Source: Gammaproteobacteria bacterium (GTDB taxonomy: Bacteria; Pseudomonadota; Gammaproteobacteria; Steroidobacterales; Woeseiaceae). From it: 64,000 nucleotides of DNA. The notes below the pieces were generated by a model. It had not been told where the DNA came from. It did no database searches and saw only the letters and a program-made list of their open reading frames with translations. A program made the position numbers and the translations under genes. This document shows, piece by piece, positions 1-14,899 of the stretch. Positions within the stretch are counted from its first letter, which is position 1, and the number at the start of each line of letters is the position of its first letter. The stretch covers positions 1-64,000 of the forward strand of contig JAOTUB010000003.1 in the NCBI GenBank assembly GCA_029864095.1, given 5' to 3'.

Positions 1-66
1 CGAGGCGAGCGCGGACTTTTGGCCGCGGACCTGTTGGCCGAGCTAAGGGGCGTGATCAACCTATGA
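1..66 (+). CDS. nnr: C-terminal end of NAD(P)H-hydrate epimerase/dehydratase (partial)
   Basis: Open frame from the window start ending RGERGLLAADLLAELRGVINL*; overlaps the tsaE ATG (ATGA). Typical YjeF C-terminus and gene order before tsaE. Confidence 0.7.
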   Translation, partial: RGERGLLAADLLAELRGVINL

Positions 67-530
67 GGCTGTATCTGCCCGACCCGGCGGCGACTGCTGA
101 ACTCGCCAGCCGGTTGCACGCCGTGCTGCCAGCCGATACGGCTGGGTGGACGTTGCTGCTCGAGGGTGAACTCGGGGCTGGAAAATCGACCATTGCGCGG
201 GCACTCATTGCGGCCATGGGCCATAGCGGCAAGGTGCCGAGCCCGACCTATACCCTGGTCGAGCCCTACGAGCTTCCGCGTGGAATGGTATATCACATTG
301 ATTTATATAGAGTTACTAGCGAACAAGAGCTCCGCTACCTGGGCTGGAACGAACTCGAGGATGGCTTTCGCCTGGTCGAATGGCCGGATCGAGCGCCGGC
401 ACTGGCCGCGAGCGCTGACTTGTTGATTCGGCTGGAATACGCGCCATCGGGCCGCAACGCGGAGATCACGGGTCTGAGTACGCGCGGCGCAGAATTGGTG
501 GCGCAAATGAGCGCGACGACGATGACTTAG
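63..530 (+). CDS. tsaE: tRNA threonylcarbamoyladenosine biosynthesis ATPase TsaE
   Basis: P-loop LEGELGAGKSTIARAL, SPTYTLVEPYE, HIDLYR motifs; upstream of amiB-mutL. Confidence 0.95.
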   Translation: MRLYLPDPAATAELASRLHAVLPADTAGWTLLLEGELGAGKSTIARALIAAMGHSGKVPSPTYTLVEPYELPRGMVYHIDLYRVTSEQELRYLGWNELEDGFRLVEWPDRAPALAASADLLIRLEYAPSGRNAEITGLSTRGAELVAQMSATTMT

Positions 531-579
531 CTACAGGATTAACTAAGTCCGATATCTTCATAATTTTGATACATAAATA

Positions 580-607
580 TTGGATTTCCCGGCCGCGGCG
601 GTATACT
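580..607 (+). promoter_or_regulatory. Putative sigma70 promoter for amiB
   Basis: TTGGAT (580-585), 16 bp spacer, TATACT (602-607), in an AT-rich patch upstream of the amidase. Confidence 0.45.
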
Positions 608-647
608 CACCCGACATAATCCCGAGATGTGAGTTCGACTGCCCGCG

Positions 648-1970
648 ATGCGCTGCCGACGCCTGTTCCTGACTGCATTCCTTGCGCTGCTTGCCGGTAC
701 GGCGCAGTCCGCGAGTACTCTCGAGAATATCCGCATTTGGGCTGAAAGCGGCAAAACGCGGGTCGTGCTCGATCTGAGTGGGCCCGCTCAGCACTCGATT
801 TTCACGCTACGCGGTCCGGATCGTCTTGTCGTCGATTTGAAAGATGGCCGACTCGCACGCGCGCTGACGGACATGCCTGAAGGGGTTGGCTCGGTCCGCG
901 CGATCCGCACCGGCGTGCGTGCTAATGGGCAGTTACGTGTAGTGTTCGACCTCAGTGAAAACGTGCGCTCGCGGAGTTTCACGGCGGGACCGAACAGCCG
1001 CTACGGGGATCGCCTGGTAATCGATCTGCAGCGCTCGGGAACCCCGCAGACCGTCAAGCGCGCCTCGGAAGCGTATACGCCCGGCCGCGACATCGTCGTT
1101 GCGATCGATCCGGGCCACGGCGGGCATGATCCGGGCGCGATAGGCAAGGGCAGAACGAAGGAGAAGGACGTCGCACTCGCGGTATCGCGCAAGCTGGCGG
1201 CCCGCATCAATGCTGAGCGCGGCATGAAGGCGATTCTGGTACGCGATGGTGACTATTACGTGGATCACCGCAGGCGCACCGATATTGCCAGGCGCGGCAA
1301 TGCAGACCTGTTTGTATCGATTCATGCGGATGCTGTCGATGATCGGCGTGCAAGTGGCGCGACTGTCTATGCGCTGTCGACCAAGGGCGCCAGTGACGAG
1401 GAAGCGCGGCTCCTGGCCGAGCGCGAAAATGCGGCTGTAAGGGTTGGTGGCGTGTCGCTGGAGGACAAAGACGAAGTGCTGGCCGAGGTGCTGCTCGATC
1501 TGTCACAAAGCGCCGCGTTGAGCGCCAGCCTGGACGTTGGCTCGAAAGTCATCAGTGAGATAGCGAGAATCACCAAAGTGCGCCGTCGCTCGGTGCAGCA
1601 GGCCGGTCTCCTGGTCCTGAAATCGCCGGATATGCCATCGATCCTCGTTGAGACCGCGTACATTTCGAATCCGGCTGAAGAGCAACGACTCCGCGATCCT
1701 GGCTATCAAGAGAAGTTGGCGAATGCGGTTCTCGCGGGCATCCGCAACTACTTTTATACGAACCCGCCGCCTGAGACACAGATTGCAATGGATGTGCGCA
1801 GAACGCCGGATCGCCAGGTTCGGCACGTTATCGCCCGTGGCGACACGCTGTCTGAGATCGCGGCACGCTATAACGTGAGCACGTCGGCAATTCGTGCGGC
1901 CAACAGGCTGAACAACGACAAGATTCGCGTCGGTCAGACGCTGTCAATACCGATTTTCCCGGGCACCTGA
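648..1970 (+). CDS. amiB: N-acetylmuramoyl-L-alanine amidase (AMIN + Amidase_3 + LysM)
   Basis: Signal peptide, AMIN domain, [32 protein letters not shown]-terminal LysM; between tsaE and mutL. Confidence 0.93.
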   Translation: MRCRRLFLTAFLALLAGTAQSASTLENIRIWAESGKTRVVLDLSGPAQHSIFTLRGPDRLVVDLKDGRLARALTDMPEGVGSVRAIRTGVRANGQLRVVFDLSENVRSRSFTAGPNSRYGDRLVIDLQRSGTPQTVKRASEAYTPGRDIVVAIDPGHGGHDPGAIGKGRTKEKDVALAVSRKLAARINAERGMKAILVRDGDYYVDHRRRTDIARRGNADLFVSIHADAVDDRRASGATVYALSTKGASDEEARLLAERENAAVRVGGVSLEDKDEVLAEVLLDLSQSAALSASLDVGSKVISEIARITKVRRRSVQQAGLLVLKSPDMPSILVETAYISNPAEEQRLRDPGYQEKLANAVLAGIRNYFYTNPPPETQIAMDVRRTPDRQVRHVIARGDTLSEIAARYNVSTSAIRAANRLNNDKIRVGQTLSIPIFPGT

Positions 1971-2041
1971 TTCGGTGTCGCAAGACATTTGCCCGCCATT
2001 TTGAAAAAATGGCAGGTCGTCTTCGTCATTTTCAGCAGCGC

Positions 2042-3799
2042 ATGCCGATTCTTGAGCTTCCCAGTCACCTGATCAACCAGATTGCCGCGGGCGAGGTGGT
2101 CGAGCGCCCGGCCTCGGTAGTCAAGGAGCTTGTCGAAAACAGTCTCGACGCGGGCGCTCGCAGCCTGCACATCGATATCGTTGCGGGGGGCCAGAAGCTC
2201 ATTCGCATCCGGGACGATGGCAGCGGCATTACCAAGGACGAGCTCTGCCTCGCGCTGTCGAGACATGCAACGAGCAAGATCTCGAGCCTTGATGATCTCG
2301 AAGCCGTTGCTTCGCTCGGATTTCGCGGCGAGGCGCTTCCGAGTATCGCATCTGTTGCGCGACTGACGCTGTGTTCCAGGACTGCCGAGGCAAATTCAGC
2401 GTGGCAGATCGAAGCCGATGGCGGTGTGGTCAGCGCGCCGCGCCCGGCCGCGCATCCGCCCGGGACGACCGTAGAGGTTCACGATCTGTTCTACAACACT
2501 CCGGCGCGGCGGCGATTCCTGCGCACGGAACGCACCGAGTTTGGCCACATCGACACGTGGCTGCGTCGCCTCGCGCTGTCACGACCCGCTGTCGCGTTTA
2601 CGGTGACCCACAATCGACGCACCGTAATGCGGCTTGCGGCCGCCGTAACGGCGGAGGAGTGCCTGCTGCGTCTGGCCAAGATCTGCGGCGAGACATTTGC
2701 CGAACAGGCCGTCTTCTTCGAGCGTGAGACAGACGGCGTAGCGGTCGCGGGCTGGATCGGTCTGCCGACATACAATCGCAGCCAACCGGATATGCAGTAC
2801 TGGTTCGTCAATGGCCGCAGCGTCCGTGACAAGACGCTATCGCATGCTGTGCGTCACGCGTATCGCGATGTGATGTTTCACGGCCGCTTTCCCGCTTATG
2901 TGCTGAGTCTGACCTTGGACCCAGCAGGCGTCGATGCCAATGCGCATCCGGCCAAGCACGAAGTCCGGTTTCGCGATGGCAGGCGGGTGCACGGTGTGGT
3001 TTCTCAGGCTATCGAGATTGCACTCAGCGACACCCGTCCGGGAGGCCACACCAGTACGCCGAGGGCGATCGGGAGCGGTGCCTCGTACTCACAAGGATCG
3101 ATGTCGCTGCCAGGTTCGTATTCGCCAGGCACGGCTGCGGTGCGAGAGTCGCTGACGGCCTATCAGGCCCTGTCGGGTGCTGCGGCGCTCGACATCAGTG
3201 TGGATCGCGGGGAGATCCCGCCCCTCGGCTTTGCGATTGCGCAACTCGCCGGCGTTTACGTTCTCGCGGAAAACAAAGAGGGGCTCGTCATTGTGGATAT
3301 GCATGCGGCGCACGAGCGCATTCTTTACGAAAAGCTGAAACGTGGCTTCGATGACAAAGCGTTGGTCAGGCAGCCCTTGCTGGTGCCGGTTACGGTGGCT
3401 GTCGCCGAGAGCGAGGCGGAACTGGTCGAGCAATCGGCGGCAGTGCTCGAGAAGCTGGGGATGGTCATCGGCCGCGCCGGGCCGACCAGCCTGGTAGTGC
3501 GCGAGGTGCCGGCGTTGCTGAGGAACGCCGATGCGGAGGCGCTGCTGCGCGACGTACTCTCGGACATTGCGCAGGCGGGACAAAGCAATCGTGTCGAGGA
3601 TGTTTGTCATGACTTTCTCGCGACAATGGCTTGTCATCATTCGGTGCGTGCGAATCGATCACTGACACTTGGCGAAATGAACGCGTTGCTTCGCGAGATG
3701 GAAAACACCGAGCGCGCGGACCAGTGCAACCACGGCCGACCGACCTGGACATCAATCACGATGTCCGAGCTTGACCGGCTGTTTCTGCGTGGCCGCTAA
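2042..3799 (+). CDS. mutL: DNA mismatch repair protein MutL
   Basis: LINQIAAGEVVERPASVVKELVENSLDAG, GFRGEAL; start trimmed to ATG 2042. Confidence 0.97.
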   Translation: MPILELPSHLINQIAAGEVVERPASVVKELVENSLDAGARSLHIDIVAGGQKLIRIRDDGSGITKDELCLALSRHATSKISSLDDLEAVASLGFRGEALPSIASVARLTLCSRTAEANSAWQIEADGGVVSAPRPAAHPPGTTVEVHDLFYNTPARRRFLRTERTEFGHIDTWLRRLALSRPAVAFTVTHNRRTVMRLAAAVTAEECLLRLAKICGETFAEQAVFFERETDGVAVAGWIGLPTYNRSQPDMQYWFVNGRSVRDKTLSHAVRHAYRDVMFHGRFPAYVLSLTLDPAGVDANAHPAKHEVRFRDGRRVHGVVSQAIEIALSDTRPGGHTSTPRAIGSGASYSQGSMSLPGSYSPGTAAVRESLTAYQALSGAAALDISVDRGEIPPLGFAIAQLAGVYVLAENKEGLVIVDMHAAHERILYEKLKRGFDDKALVRQPLLVPVTVAVAESEAELVEQSAAVLEKLGMVIGRAGPTSLVVREVPALLRNADAEALLRDVLSDIAQAGQSNRVEDVCHDFLATMACHHSVRANRSLTLGEMNALLREMENTERADQCNHGRPTWTSITMSELDRLFLRGR

Positions 3800-3811
3800 T
3801 CACGCCGCATC

Positions 3812-4744
3812 GTGAGAAACGCCATTTGCCTTATGGGACCCACAGCGTCGGGTAAGACCGACGTCGCGATCAGTTTGTGCAGACGCTTCCCGCTCGACAT
3901 TATCAGCGTTGATTCGGCTCTCGTGTACCGCGGCATGGACATCGGCACAGCGAAGCCCGATGCGGCAACTTTGCGGCGCGCGCCGCACCGGTTGATTGAC
4001 ATTCGTGATCCGGAACAAAGCTACTCTGTGGGCAACTTTGTGCGTGATGCGCGAGCTGAAATGGACGCGATATTTGCCAAGCGCCGTGTGCCGCTACTCG
4101 TTGGCGGTACGATGATGTACTTTCGTGCGCTGATCGAAGGCATCGCGGAGCTGCCGCCGGCGGATGCCGAAATTCGCGCAGGAATCGATGCGGATGCGCA
4201 GCAGACGGGATGGCCGGCGATGCATGAGAAGCTCCAGAGCGTCGATCCGCAGACGGCAAAACGCATCAAACCGAATGATCGGCAGCGCATTCAGCGTGCG
4301 CTCGAAGTGTATCTGGCCAGCGGAAAACCGCTCAGCGCGTGGCACGAGAGCCATGACGGGCAGGTAAAAAAGAACCCACGATTCGTCAAATTCGCGCTGC
4401 AGCCGGCGACTCGAGAAGTCCTGCATGAGCGCATTGAAACACGACTAAATTTTATGTTAAACAACGGCTTTGTGGAGGAAGTGAAGGTACTTCGTGAGCG
4501 TAAAGGGCTGACGCCTGAACATCCGTCGATGCGTGCTGTCGGTTACCGGCAGCTGTGGCAACACCTGGACGGGGACTGCTCGCTCGAGCAGGCGGCTGGC
4601 AAAGCCCTGGCGGCGACCCGGCAGCTCGCGAAGCGGCAGGTAACCTGGCTAAGGAGCGAACAAGGGCTGAAATCGTTTGACCCACTTGAAGCCAACACAA
4701 TCGACGCCATATCCGGGTGTCTGATAGACTTTTTCGACGCTTAG
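3812..4744 (+). CDS. miaA: tRNA dimethylallyltransferase MiaA
   Basis: GPTASGKTDVAI, DSALVYRGMDIGTAKP; context mutL-miaA-hfq. Confidence 0.97.
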   Translation: MRNAICLMGPTASGKTDVAISLCRRFPLDIISVDSALVYRGMDIGTAKPDAATLRRAPHRLIDIRDPEQSYSVGNFVRDARAEMDAIFAKRRVPLLVGGTMMYFRALIEGIAELPPADAEIRAGIDADAQQTGWPAMHEKLQSVDPQTAKRIKPNDRQRIQRALEVYLASGKPLSAWHESHDGQVKKNPRFVKFALQPATREVLHERIETRLNFMLNNGFVEEVKVLRERKGLTPEHPSMRAVGYRQLWQHLDGDCSLEQAAGKALAATRQLAKRQVTWLRSEQGLKSFDPLEANTIDAISGCLIDFFDA

Positions 4745-4818
4745 GCTGAACTCGCGCGGGCAACCGGCGCCACCGGGATGCGGTGTTCAAAAAATATCAA
4801 GAATAAGGAGACCCAATC

Positions 4819-5061
4819 ATGGCTAAAGGGCAAACACTGCAAGATCCGTTCCTCAACATCCTGCGAAAAGAGAAGGTGCCGGTGTCGATATACCTTGTCA
4901 ACGGTATCAAGCTTCAGGGTCAGGTAGATTCATTTGATCAATTTGTCGTACTGCTCAAGAACAGCGTCAACCAGATGGTATACAAACACGCGATTTCGAC
5001 TGTCGTGCCATCGCGCAACGTTCGCCTTCCGTTACCGGACGACGAAGCAGGAGACGGCTAA
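4819..5061 (+). CDS. hfq: RNA chaperone Hfq
   Basis: [60 protein letters not shown]. Confidence 0.98.
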   Translation: MAKGQTLQDPFLNILRKEKVPVSIYLVNGIKLQGQVDSFDQFVVLLKNSVNQMVYKHAISTVVPSRNVRLPLPDDEAGDG

Positions 5062-5087
5062 TTTGAAGTCCATATCGCCGCGGGAGT

Positions 5088-6413
5088 TTGTGCTTGTTTG
5101 AACGACCGCAAAGCGGCGAACGTGCAGTTCTGGTCCACGCAAGCCCCGCGGGTGCGCCGGACGAACCCGAACGCGAAGAGTTTCGGGAGCTGGCTCGATC
5201 GGCAGGGGCGCTTATTGTCGACGAAATCGTCAGCAACAGACGGCGGCCTGATCCGAGGTATTTCATCGGCAAGGGCAAGCTCGACGAACTCTCAAAAAGC
5301 GTCAAGACGCACGCCGTGGAGCTGGTCATTTCATCGGCTGCTCTCTCGCCGAGCCAGGAGCGCAATCTCGAGCGGCAGCTGCAATGTCGCGTGCTGGACC
5401 GTGCCGGTTTGATTCTCGACATATTTGCGCAGCGCGCACGGAGCTTTGAAGGCAAGCTGCAGGTTGAGCTGGCACAGCTGCAGCACCTGTCGACGCGCCT
5501 CGTGCGCGGCTGGACCCACCTCGAGAGGCAAAAAGGTGGTATTGGACTGCGCGGGCCAGGTGAGACGCAGCTCGAATCCGACCGTCGTATGATCGGTGCG
5601 CGGATCAAGCAGCTGAACTCAAGGCTCGAACAAGTCGACGCGCGCCGCACGATGAATCGTCAGAACCGGGTGCGCGCCGAAGTGCCGACCGTGGCGCTCG
5701 TTGGCTATACCAATGCCGGTAAGTCGACGCTGTTTAATGCGTTGACCGACGCCAGTGTCTACGTCGAAGACCAGCTGTTCGCGACTCTTGACCCAACCGT
5801 AAGGCGCCTCGAATTGCCGAACGGCCGCGAGGTTGTCCTGGCTGATACTGTCGGGTTCGTTCGTGATTTGCCGCATGAGCTGATCGCGGCGTTCCGATCA
5901 ACGCTGCAGGAGGCGCGCGAGGCTGATCTGATTTTACACCTGATCGATGCCAGCGACGGCAATCGTTGGCAGCGGGTTCGCCAGGTCAACTCGGTCTTGA
6001 AACAACTCGATGCGGATCGTGTGCCACAGATACGGGTGTACAATAAGATCGACAAACTGGATCGGAAGCCGCGAGTCACGAGCAACCGAGACGGGGAACG
6101 CCGCGCCGTGTGGCTGTCCGCGGCGACCGGCGAGGGCATACCATTGTTGCTGGACGCAATCAGCGATCGTCTGCGACGCAAGACACTGCAGGGTGTTATC
6201 CATCTGCAACCCTCCCAAGGTCGGCAGCGCGCAAAACTTTTCGAGATCGGGGCTGTCCTCAAAGAAGAGGCATGCGATGATGGCGGCTGGACCCTGGAAC
6301 TAAAGATGCCTGAGAGGGACTTGCGGCGCTTTTTGAAGCGCGAGAACCTCCCAGCCGACCTATTGGCGCCAACGCCGGCGGAGACACCGGCCAAGGCTGG
6401 AACCTGGAAGTAA
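5088..6413 (+). CDS. hflX: GTPase HflX
   Basis: GYTNAGKSTLFNALT, DTVGFVRDLPHELIAAF; TTG start after CGGGAG. Confidence 0.95.
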   Translation: MCLFERPQSGERAVLVHASPAGAPDEPEREEFRELARSAGALIVDEIVSNRRRPDPRYFIGKGKLDELSKSVKTHAVELVISSAALSPSQERNLERQLQCRVLDRAGLILDIFAQRARSFEGKLQVELAQLQHLSTRLVRGWTHLERQKGGIGLRGPGETQLESDRRMIGARIKQLNSRLEQVDARRTMNRQNRVRAEVPTVALVGYTNAGKSTLFNALTDASVYVEDQLFATLDPTVRRLELPNGREVVLADTVGFVRDLPHELIAAFRSTLQEAREADLILHLIDASDGNRWQRVRQVNSVLKQLDADRVPQIRVYNKIDKLDRKPRVTSNRDGERRAVWLSAATGEGIPLLLDAISDRLRRKTLQGVIHLQPSQGRQRAKLFEIGAVLKEEACDDGGWTLELKMPERDLRRFLKRENLPADLLAPTPAETPAKAGTWK

Positions 6414-6421
6414 AGACGGAC

Positions 6422-7552
6422 ATGGCTTGGAACGAATCGGGAAACGGTAAGGACCCCTGGAAGCGAGACGACGGGGCGCCAAACGACCTTGATCAGATCG
6501 TGCGGAACTGGCAAAAGCGCCTGGGCAGTTTGTTTGGCGGAGGAGCCGGCGGCGGTCGCGGATTTGGTGGAGGCGGTGGTGGCTGGTTTATTGTAATCCT
6601 GCTTATTATCGCCTGGGGTGTGACGGGTTTCTACCGGGTTGATGAGGCCGAGCGTGGTGTCGTACAACGCTTTGGCGCCTACACGGAAACCACTTTGCCG
6701 GGCCTGCACTGGCACATGCCGTTTCCTATCGAAACTGTTGACCTTGTCAATGCTAATGCCGTATCGAATTTCGCCTATGACACCGAAATGCTGACTGCCG
6801 ATGAGCAGTACGTCTTTATCGACATGGTCGTACAATATCGGCGCACCGATCCGGTCAAGTACAGCTTTGAGGTCGTCGAGCCGGAATCGACGCTGAAAGA
6901 TGTTACGGAGAGCGCGCTGCGCGAGGTCGTCGGTACGACGACACTCGAAGTGCTGGTGACGAGTCGTCGTGACGAGATCGCCTCGCGAACGCGCGACGTG
7001 TTGCAGACCACACTGGACAGTTACGGGGCTGGATTGACGGTGACGTCTATATCTCTGGAGACTGTCAACTACCCTGAAGCCGTGCAGGCGGCGGTCGATG
7101 ACGCGCAAAAAGCACGTAACGACAGTGAACGCTACAGCCTTGAAGCGGACGCGTACGCGCGAGACGTTATTCCGAAAGCACGTGGTGATGCTGCGCGTGT
7201 GCTCGAAGATGCACGCGCCTATCGTGATCGTGTCATCGCAGACGCGCAGGGTGACGCATCGCGTTTCGAAGCGCTGTTGACCGAGTACAAAAAAGCACCG
7301 CGCGTTACGCGTGAGCGCCTGTACATCGATGCGATTGAAGAGGTGTACGGAAGATCAAACAAAGTATTCCTCGATGCTGAGGGCAGCGGTAATCTGCTGT
7401 ATTTGCCGATCGACAAGATGATTGGGCAAGGTACCCGACCAGCGTCGTCGGGCGACGGTACCCGTGCATCCGACTCGCCTAATCCGACTCAGTCACAGAG
7501 TGACGTCAGAATCGAGCCTGTGGATTCACGCGCAAGGAGGGAAAGACAATGA
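6422..7552 (+). CDS. hflK: FtsH protease activity modulator HflK
   Basis: SPFH protein with Gly-rich N-terminus; overlaps hflC by ATGA. Confidence 0.95.
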   Translation: MAWNESGNGKDPWKRDDGAPNDLDQIVRNWQKRLGSLFGGGAGGGRGFGGGGGGWFIVILLIIAWGVTGFYRVDEAERGVVQRFGAYTETTLPGLHWHMPFPIETVDLVNANAVSNFAYDTEMLTADEQYVFIDMVVQYRRTDPVKYSFEVVEPESTLKDVTESALREVVGTTTLEVLVTSRRDEIASRTRDVLQTTLDSYGAGLTVTSISLETVNYPEAVQAAVDDAQKARNDSERYSLEADAYARDVIPKARGDAARVLEDARAYRDRVIADAQGDASRFEALLTEYKKAPRVTRERLYIDAIEEVYGRSNKVFLDAEGSGNLLYLPIDKMIGQGTRPASSGDGTRASDSPNPTQSQSDVRIEPVDSRARRERQ

Positions 7553-8421
7553 CCAGCGGAAGATTTGGATTCGTTGTCGTACTGGGCCTCGCACTCGTCG
7601 CACTCGGCTTATCGGCATTTACTGTGAATGAACGTGAGCTGGCGATCAAACTGCAACTGGGCGAGGTGGTCAAATCTGATTACACGCCGGGCCTGAATTG
7701 GAAGTGGCCCGTCGTGCAGAATGTTCGAAAGTTTCCCAAGCGAATTCTGACGATCAGCGATCGTCCGGAACGCGTATTTACGGCGGAGAATGAGGCTCTG
7801 AAAGTGGATTTCTTCGTCAAGTGGCGAATTATTGACCCGGTCCGTTTCTATACGTCGACAGGCGGCTCACAACTCGTTGGCGATGGCCGGCTGTCCGAGA
7901 TCATCAAGAATGCCGTCGTCACCGAATTCGGTAAACGCTCCGTCAAGGAGGCCATTTCCGTAGGCCGTGCAGAGCTGATGCGTGACATGCTCAAAACCGC
8001 CTCCGCTCCGGCAGAGGACCTGGGTGTCGAGTTGATCGACTTTCGAGTCAAGCAAGTTGAATTCATGGATGAGGTGAAAAACTCTGTCTATCAACAGATG
8101 GCGGCCGAGCGTGCAAGAATTGCGGCCGAACGTCGTGCTGAGGGCCGAGCTGCCGCAGAAGAACAACGAGCCGGTGCGGACAAGGAGCGAACAATTATCC
8201 TTGCTGATGCGTATCGGGACGGGCAGATCATTCGCGGTGTGGGCGATGCGCGTGCGGCCGAGATCTATGCGAATGCGTACAACAAAGATCCGGAGTTTTA
8301 CGCGTTTTACCGGAGCATCGATGCCTATCGCAAGTCGATGGGTAGGCCCGGAGATCTTCTCGTACTTGATCCAAATAGCGACTTTTTCCGATACCTGAAT
8401 CGGTCGGACGGTAGCCGGTAA
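7549..8421 (+). CDS. hflC: Protease modulator HflC
   Basis: SPFH protein directly after hflK. Confidence 0.95.
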   Translation: MTSGRFGFVVVLGLALVALGLSAFTVNERELAIKLQLGEVVKSDYTPGLNWKWPVVQNVRKFPKRILTISDRPERVFTAENEALKVDFFVKWRIIDPVRFYTSTGGSQLVGDGRLSEIIKNAVVTEFGKRSVKEAISVGRAELMRDMLKTASAPAEDLGVELIDFRVKQVEFMDEVKNSVYQQMAAERARIAAERRAEGRAAAEEQRAGADKERTIILADAYRDGQIIRGVGDARAAEIYANAYNKDPEFYAFYRSIDAYRKSMGRPGDLLVLDPNSDFFRYLNRSDGSR

Positions 8422-8433
8422 GCGCCAAAGATT

Positions 8434-12626
<4,193 letters not shown>

Positions 12627-12754
12627 GAGTCAGTATCCCGGGGTATCTGCGCAGCATAGCAATGTGCGGCGCGCTGCGGCGTGTATTTGCGACATAAGCA
12701 TTGTGTGCGATTCTACACTGAGACCCCCTTCACACATCAGGAGCTGACCGAAGA

Positions 12755-13819
12755 GTGACAACCCGCAATTTGCTGTTTAAGGCCGGTCCTGGAGCCTTCG
12801 ACATGATTCGGCGAGATGGGTTCGCAACAGACCGTATTGGCACGATTGCCGGGGCTTCCGGCGGGGCCAAATGGCTGGTTCTGAGTCAGCTCGATCGTGC
12901 CATCCTGCGCGATATTGTGCCGCGACTTCAGGGACCTGTGCACATGATCTCAACATCAATCGGGGCGTGGCGCTTCGCATGCTACGCGCAGAACGATTCG
13001 ATCGCAGCTATCGATCGATTCGAGGACGCGTACATCGAGCAAAGCTACAGCGACAATCCGGATATTCATGAGATCACAGCCAAGAGTCGCGAGATTCTGA
13101 ATATTGCACTGGGCGAAAAAGGCGCGGCGGAAATACTCGCACACCCGGTTTTGCGCACACATATCATGGCCGTTCGCGCACGCCATATTACCGCATCTGA
13201 AAATCGTGCACTGTTAGCCGCAAGCCTGTTCGCCGCTGCAGGTTTGAACGCAATTACACGCAGATCACTCGCACTGTTTTTCGAGCGCGCGTTGTTTTTT
13301 GATGCGCGCGACCGGCCACCGTTTTTCGACTTGAGCGACTTCGCGACGCAACGCGTACGACTTGGCATGGATAACCTCGAAGATGTCGTTGCCGCAACGG
13401 GCTCCATACCGCTCGTACTGTCGGGTGTGCAGGATATTAGCCGTGCCACGCCGGGCGTCTATCGGGACGGTGGCATCATTGATTACCACCTCGATTTGCC
13501 ACAGAGCAGCCCGGATCGCTTAACGCTCTATCCGCATTTCCTTGATCGGATCGTACCGGGTTGGTTCGACAAGAAATTGACATGGCGGCGACCGCTTTCG
13601 ACGCATGTCGATCGCACCTTGCTCGTATGCCCGTCCGCAGAGTTTGTCGCGGGCTTGCCGAACGGCAAGATTCCTGATCGAACCGATTTTCAGAACTACA
13701 CCCCCGGTGAGCGTGTCCGAATCTGGTGGACAGTCGTGGCCGCTTGCGAAGCACTGGCTGACGAGTTCAGTGAAGTGGTCGAAAAAGGTGAGCTCGAAGC
13801 GCGATTGACCCCTCTCTAA
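12755..13819 (+). CDS. Patatin-like phospholipase family protein
   Basis: GASGGAKWLVLSQLDRA nucleophile region, STSIGAWRFA, YRDGGIIDYHLD. Confidence 0.65.
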   Translation: MTTRNLLFKAGPGAFDMIRRDGFATDRIGTIAGASGGAKWLVLSQLDRAILRDIVPRLQGPVHMISTSIGAWRFACYAQNDSIAAIDRFEDAYIEQSYSDNPDIHEITAKSREILNIALGEKGAAEILAHPVLRTHIMAVRARHITASENRALLAASLFAAAGLNAITRRSLALFFERALFFDARDRPPFFDLSDFATQRVRLGMDNLEDVVAATGSIPLVLSGVQDISRATPGVYRDGGIIDYHLDLPQSSPDRLTLYPHFLDRIVPGWFDKKLTWRRPLSTHVDRTLLVCPSAEFVAGLPNGKIPDRTDFQNYTPGERVRIWWTVVAACEALADEFSEVVEKGELEARLTPL

Positions 13820-13831
13820 CGCGAGTCGCCG

Positions 13832-14719
13832 CTACGCGGCTGTATCCTGGTTATCGGCGACCAGGCTGCAACGGGTCGTTAACAGATTGTGTAAAGCGTT
13901 GACATCTTCGTTCATCAAATAGTCCGCCTGATCTTTCCAGCCACGCAGCATCGGCAGGCTGCGATCATTGACCAGCAGGTGCTCGTCGCTGGATTGCTCG
14001 GTTATCTGCCAGCCCGGAATGGCGATGACCGAACGTACCCGGACGCGATGATCGAGCAGGCGGCGAAATTCGCGTTCGAGGGCGGCGATCTTCTTCGCTG
14101 TGGCAACGATCGAGAGTGACTTGTCGGCGGGCCGGAATACGACCTTATTGTTATCGAGATAAACGTCACCATTCCTGGACGGGCGTCTTGCGAAGACATT
14201 CACGGCATAAGCACCGTTCTGTCCGACGATAACGTGGTCAATCACACCGGCGCTTGTCGTAACGTCGTGATATACATGACCGAAGTCGGCGGAATATCGA
14301 TGCAATTGATGGCCGATGGCGATGTTGGCGTCGCGTATCAGCTTGACCTGCTGCCGCGCCGCGATAGTTCGCATGAGCCGGAAAAGAGCCAGCAACCCAC
14401 CAAACAAAAGGGCCACCAAAAACAAATAAAGCTGCCATTGTGGGTACCCGGCGTACAAGCGCTCGGCATTGAGTACATAAGCGGCAATGAAAAGCACAAC
14501 AAAAACCAATGCCGCGCTGAGATACGTCGTTTGGGTCCTCGTGAGACGGTCGAACTCGTCACGAAATCGCTGCGCAGCCTCGCGCATGATGCTGCCGGCA
14601 AAGCTCGGATGCGAACTCACAGAGCGGGAGATGATCTGCCAGGATTTTGTGACCAGGACGAATACTATCGTGCAAGCCAGCGCAACGGTCGCCGCACCAC
14701 TGAATCCCTCGATATCCAT
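13832..14719 (-). CDS. Membrane protein with NERD (nuclease-related) domain
   Basis: N-terminal TM segments, then GVIDHVIVGQNGAYAVNVFARRPSRNGDVYLDNNKV resembling NERD. Confidence 0.65.
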   Translation of the reverse strand: MDIEGFSGAATVALACTIVFVLVTKSWQIISRSVSSHPSFAGSIMREAAQRFRDEFDRLTRTQTTYLSAALVFVVLFIAAYVLNAERLYAGYPQWQLYLFLVALLFGGLLALFRLMRTIAARQQVKLIRDANIAIGHQLHRYSADFGHVYHDVTTSAGVIDHVIVGQNGAYAVNVFARRPSRNGDVYLDNNKVVFRPADKSLSIVATAKKIAALEREFRRLLDHRVRVRSVIAIPGWQITEQSSDEHLLVNDRSLPMLRGWKDQADYLMNEDVNALHNLLTTRCSLVADNQDTAA

Positions 14720-14776
14720 CCCAAGTTCTCACTTGCTGCCGTATTCATCAGGGTAGCCGGGCGGCGGGCTCGCCAC

Positions 14777-14792
14777 TGTGACCCAGGTCACA
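14777..14792. promoter_or_regulatory. CRP-like operator palindrome
   Basis: TGTGACCCAGGTCACA, perfect match to TGTGA-N6-TCACA. Confidence 0.55.
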
Positions 14793-14899
14793 ATGGACAT
14801 GCTCCGAACGCGCTGCAGTGCGCACTTTTCAGCCCAGATTCAGGTTGCGTGATGTAAATGTATTGCAAACTTACCGCAAAGTATTCGGAGGGATTCGGA

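Noticed and set aside
5759-7108. 449 aa minus-strand ORF opposite hflX/hflK
   Set aside because: Lies antisense over well-supported hflX and hflK; Arg/Ser-rich translation typical of high-GC shadow ORFs.
13820-13845. Rho-independent terminator (GCCGC-tac-GCGGC) between patatin and NERD genes
   Set aside because: Only a 5 bp stem and no T-tract.
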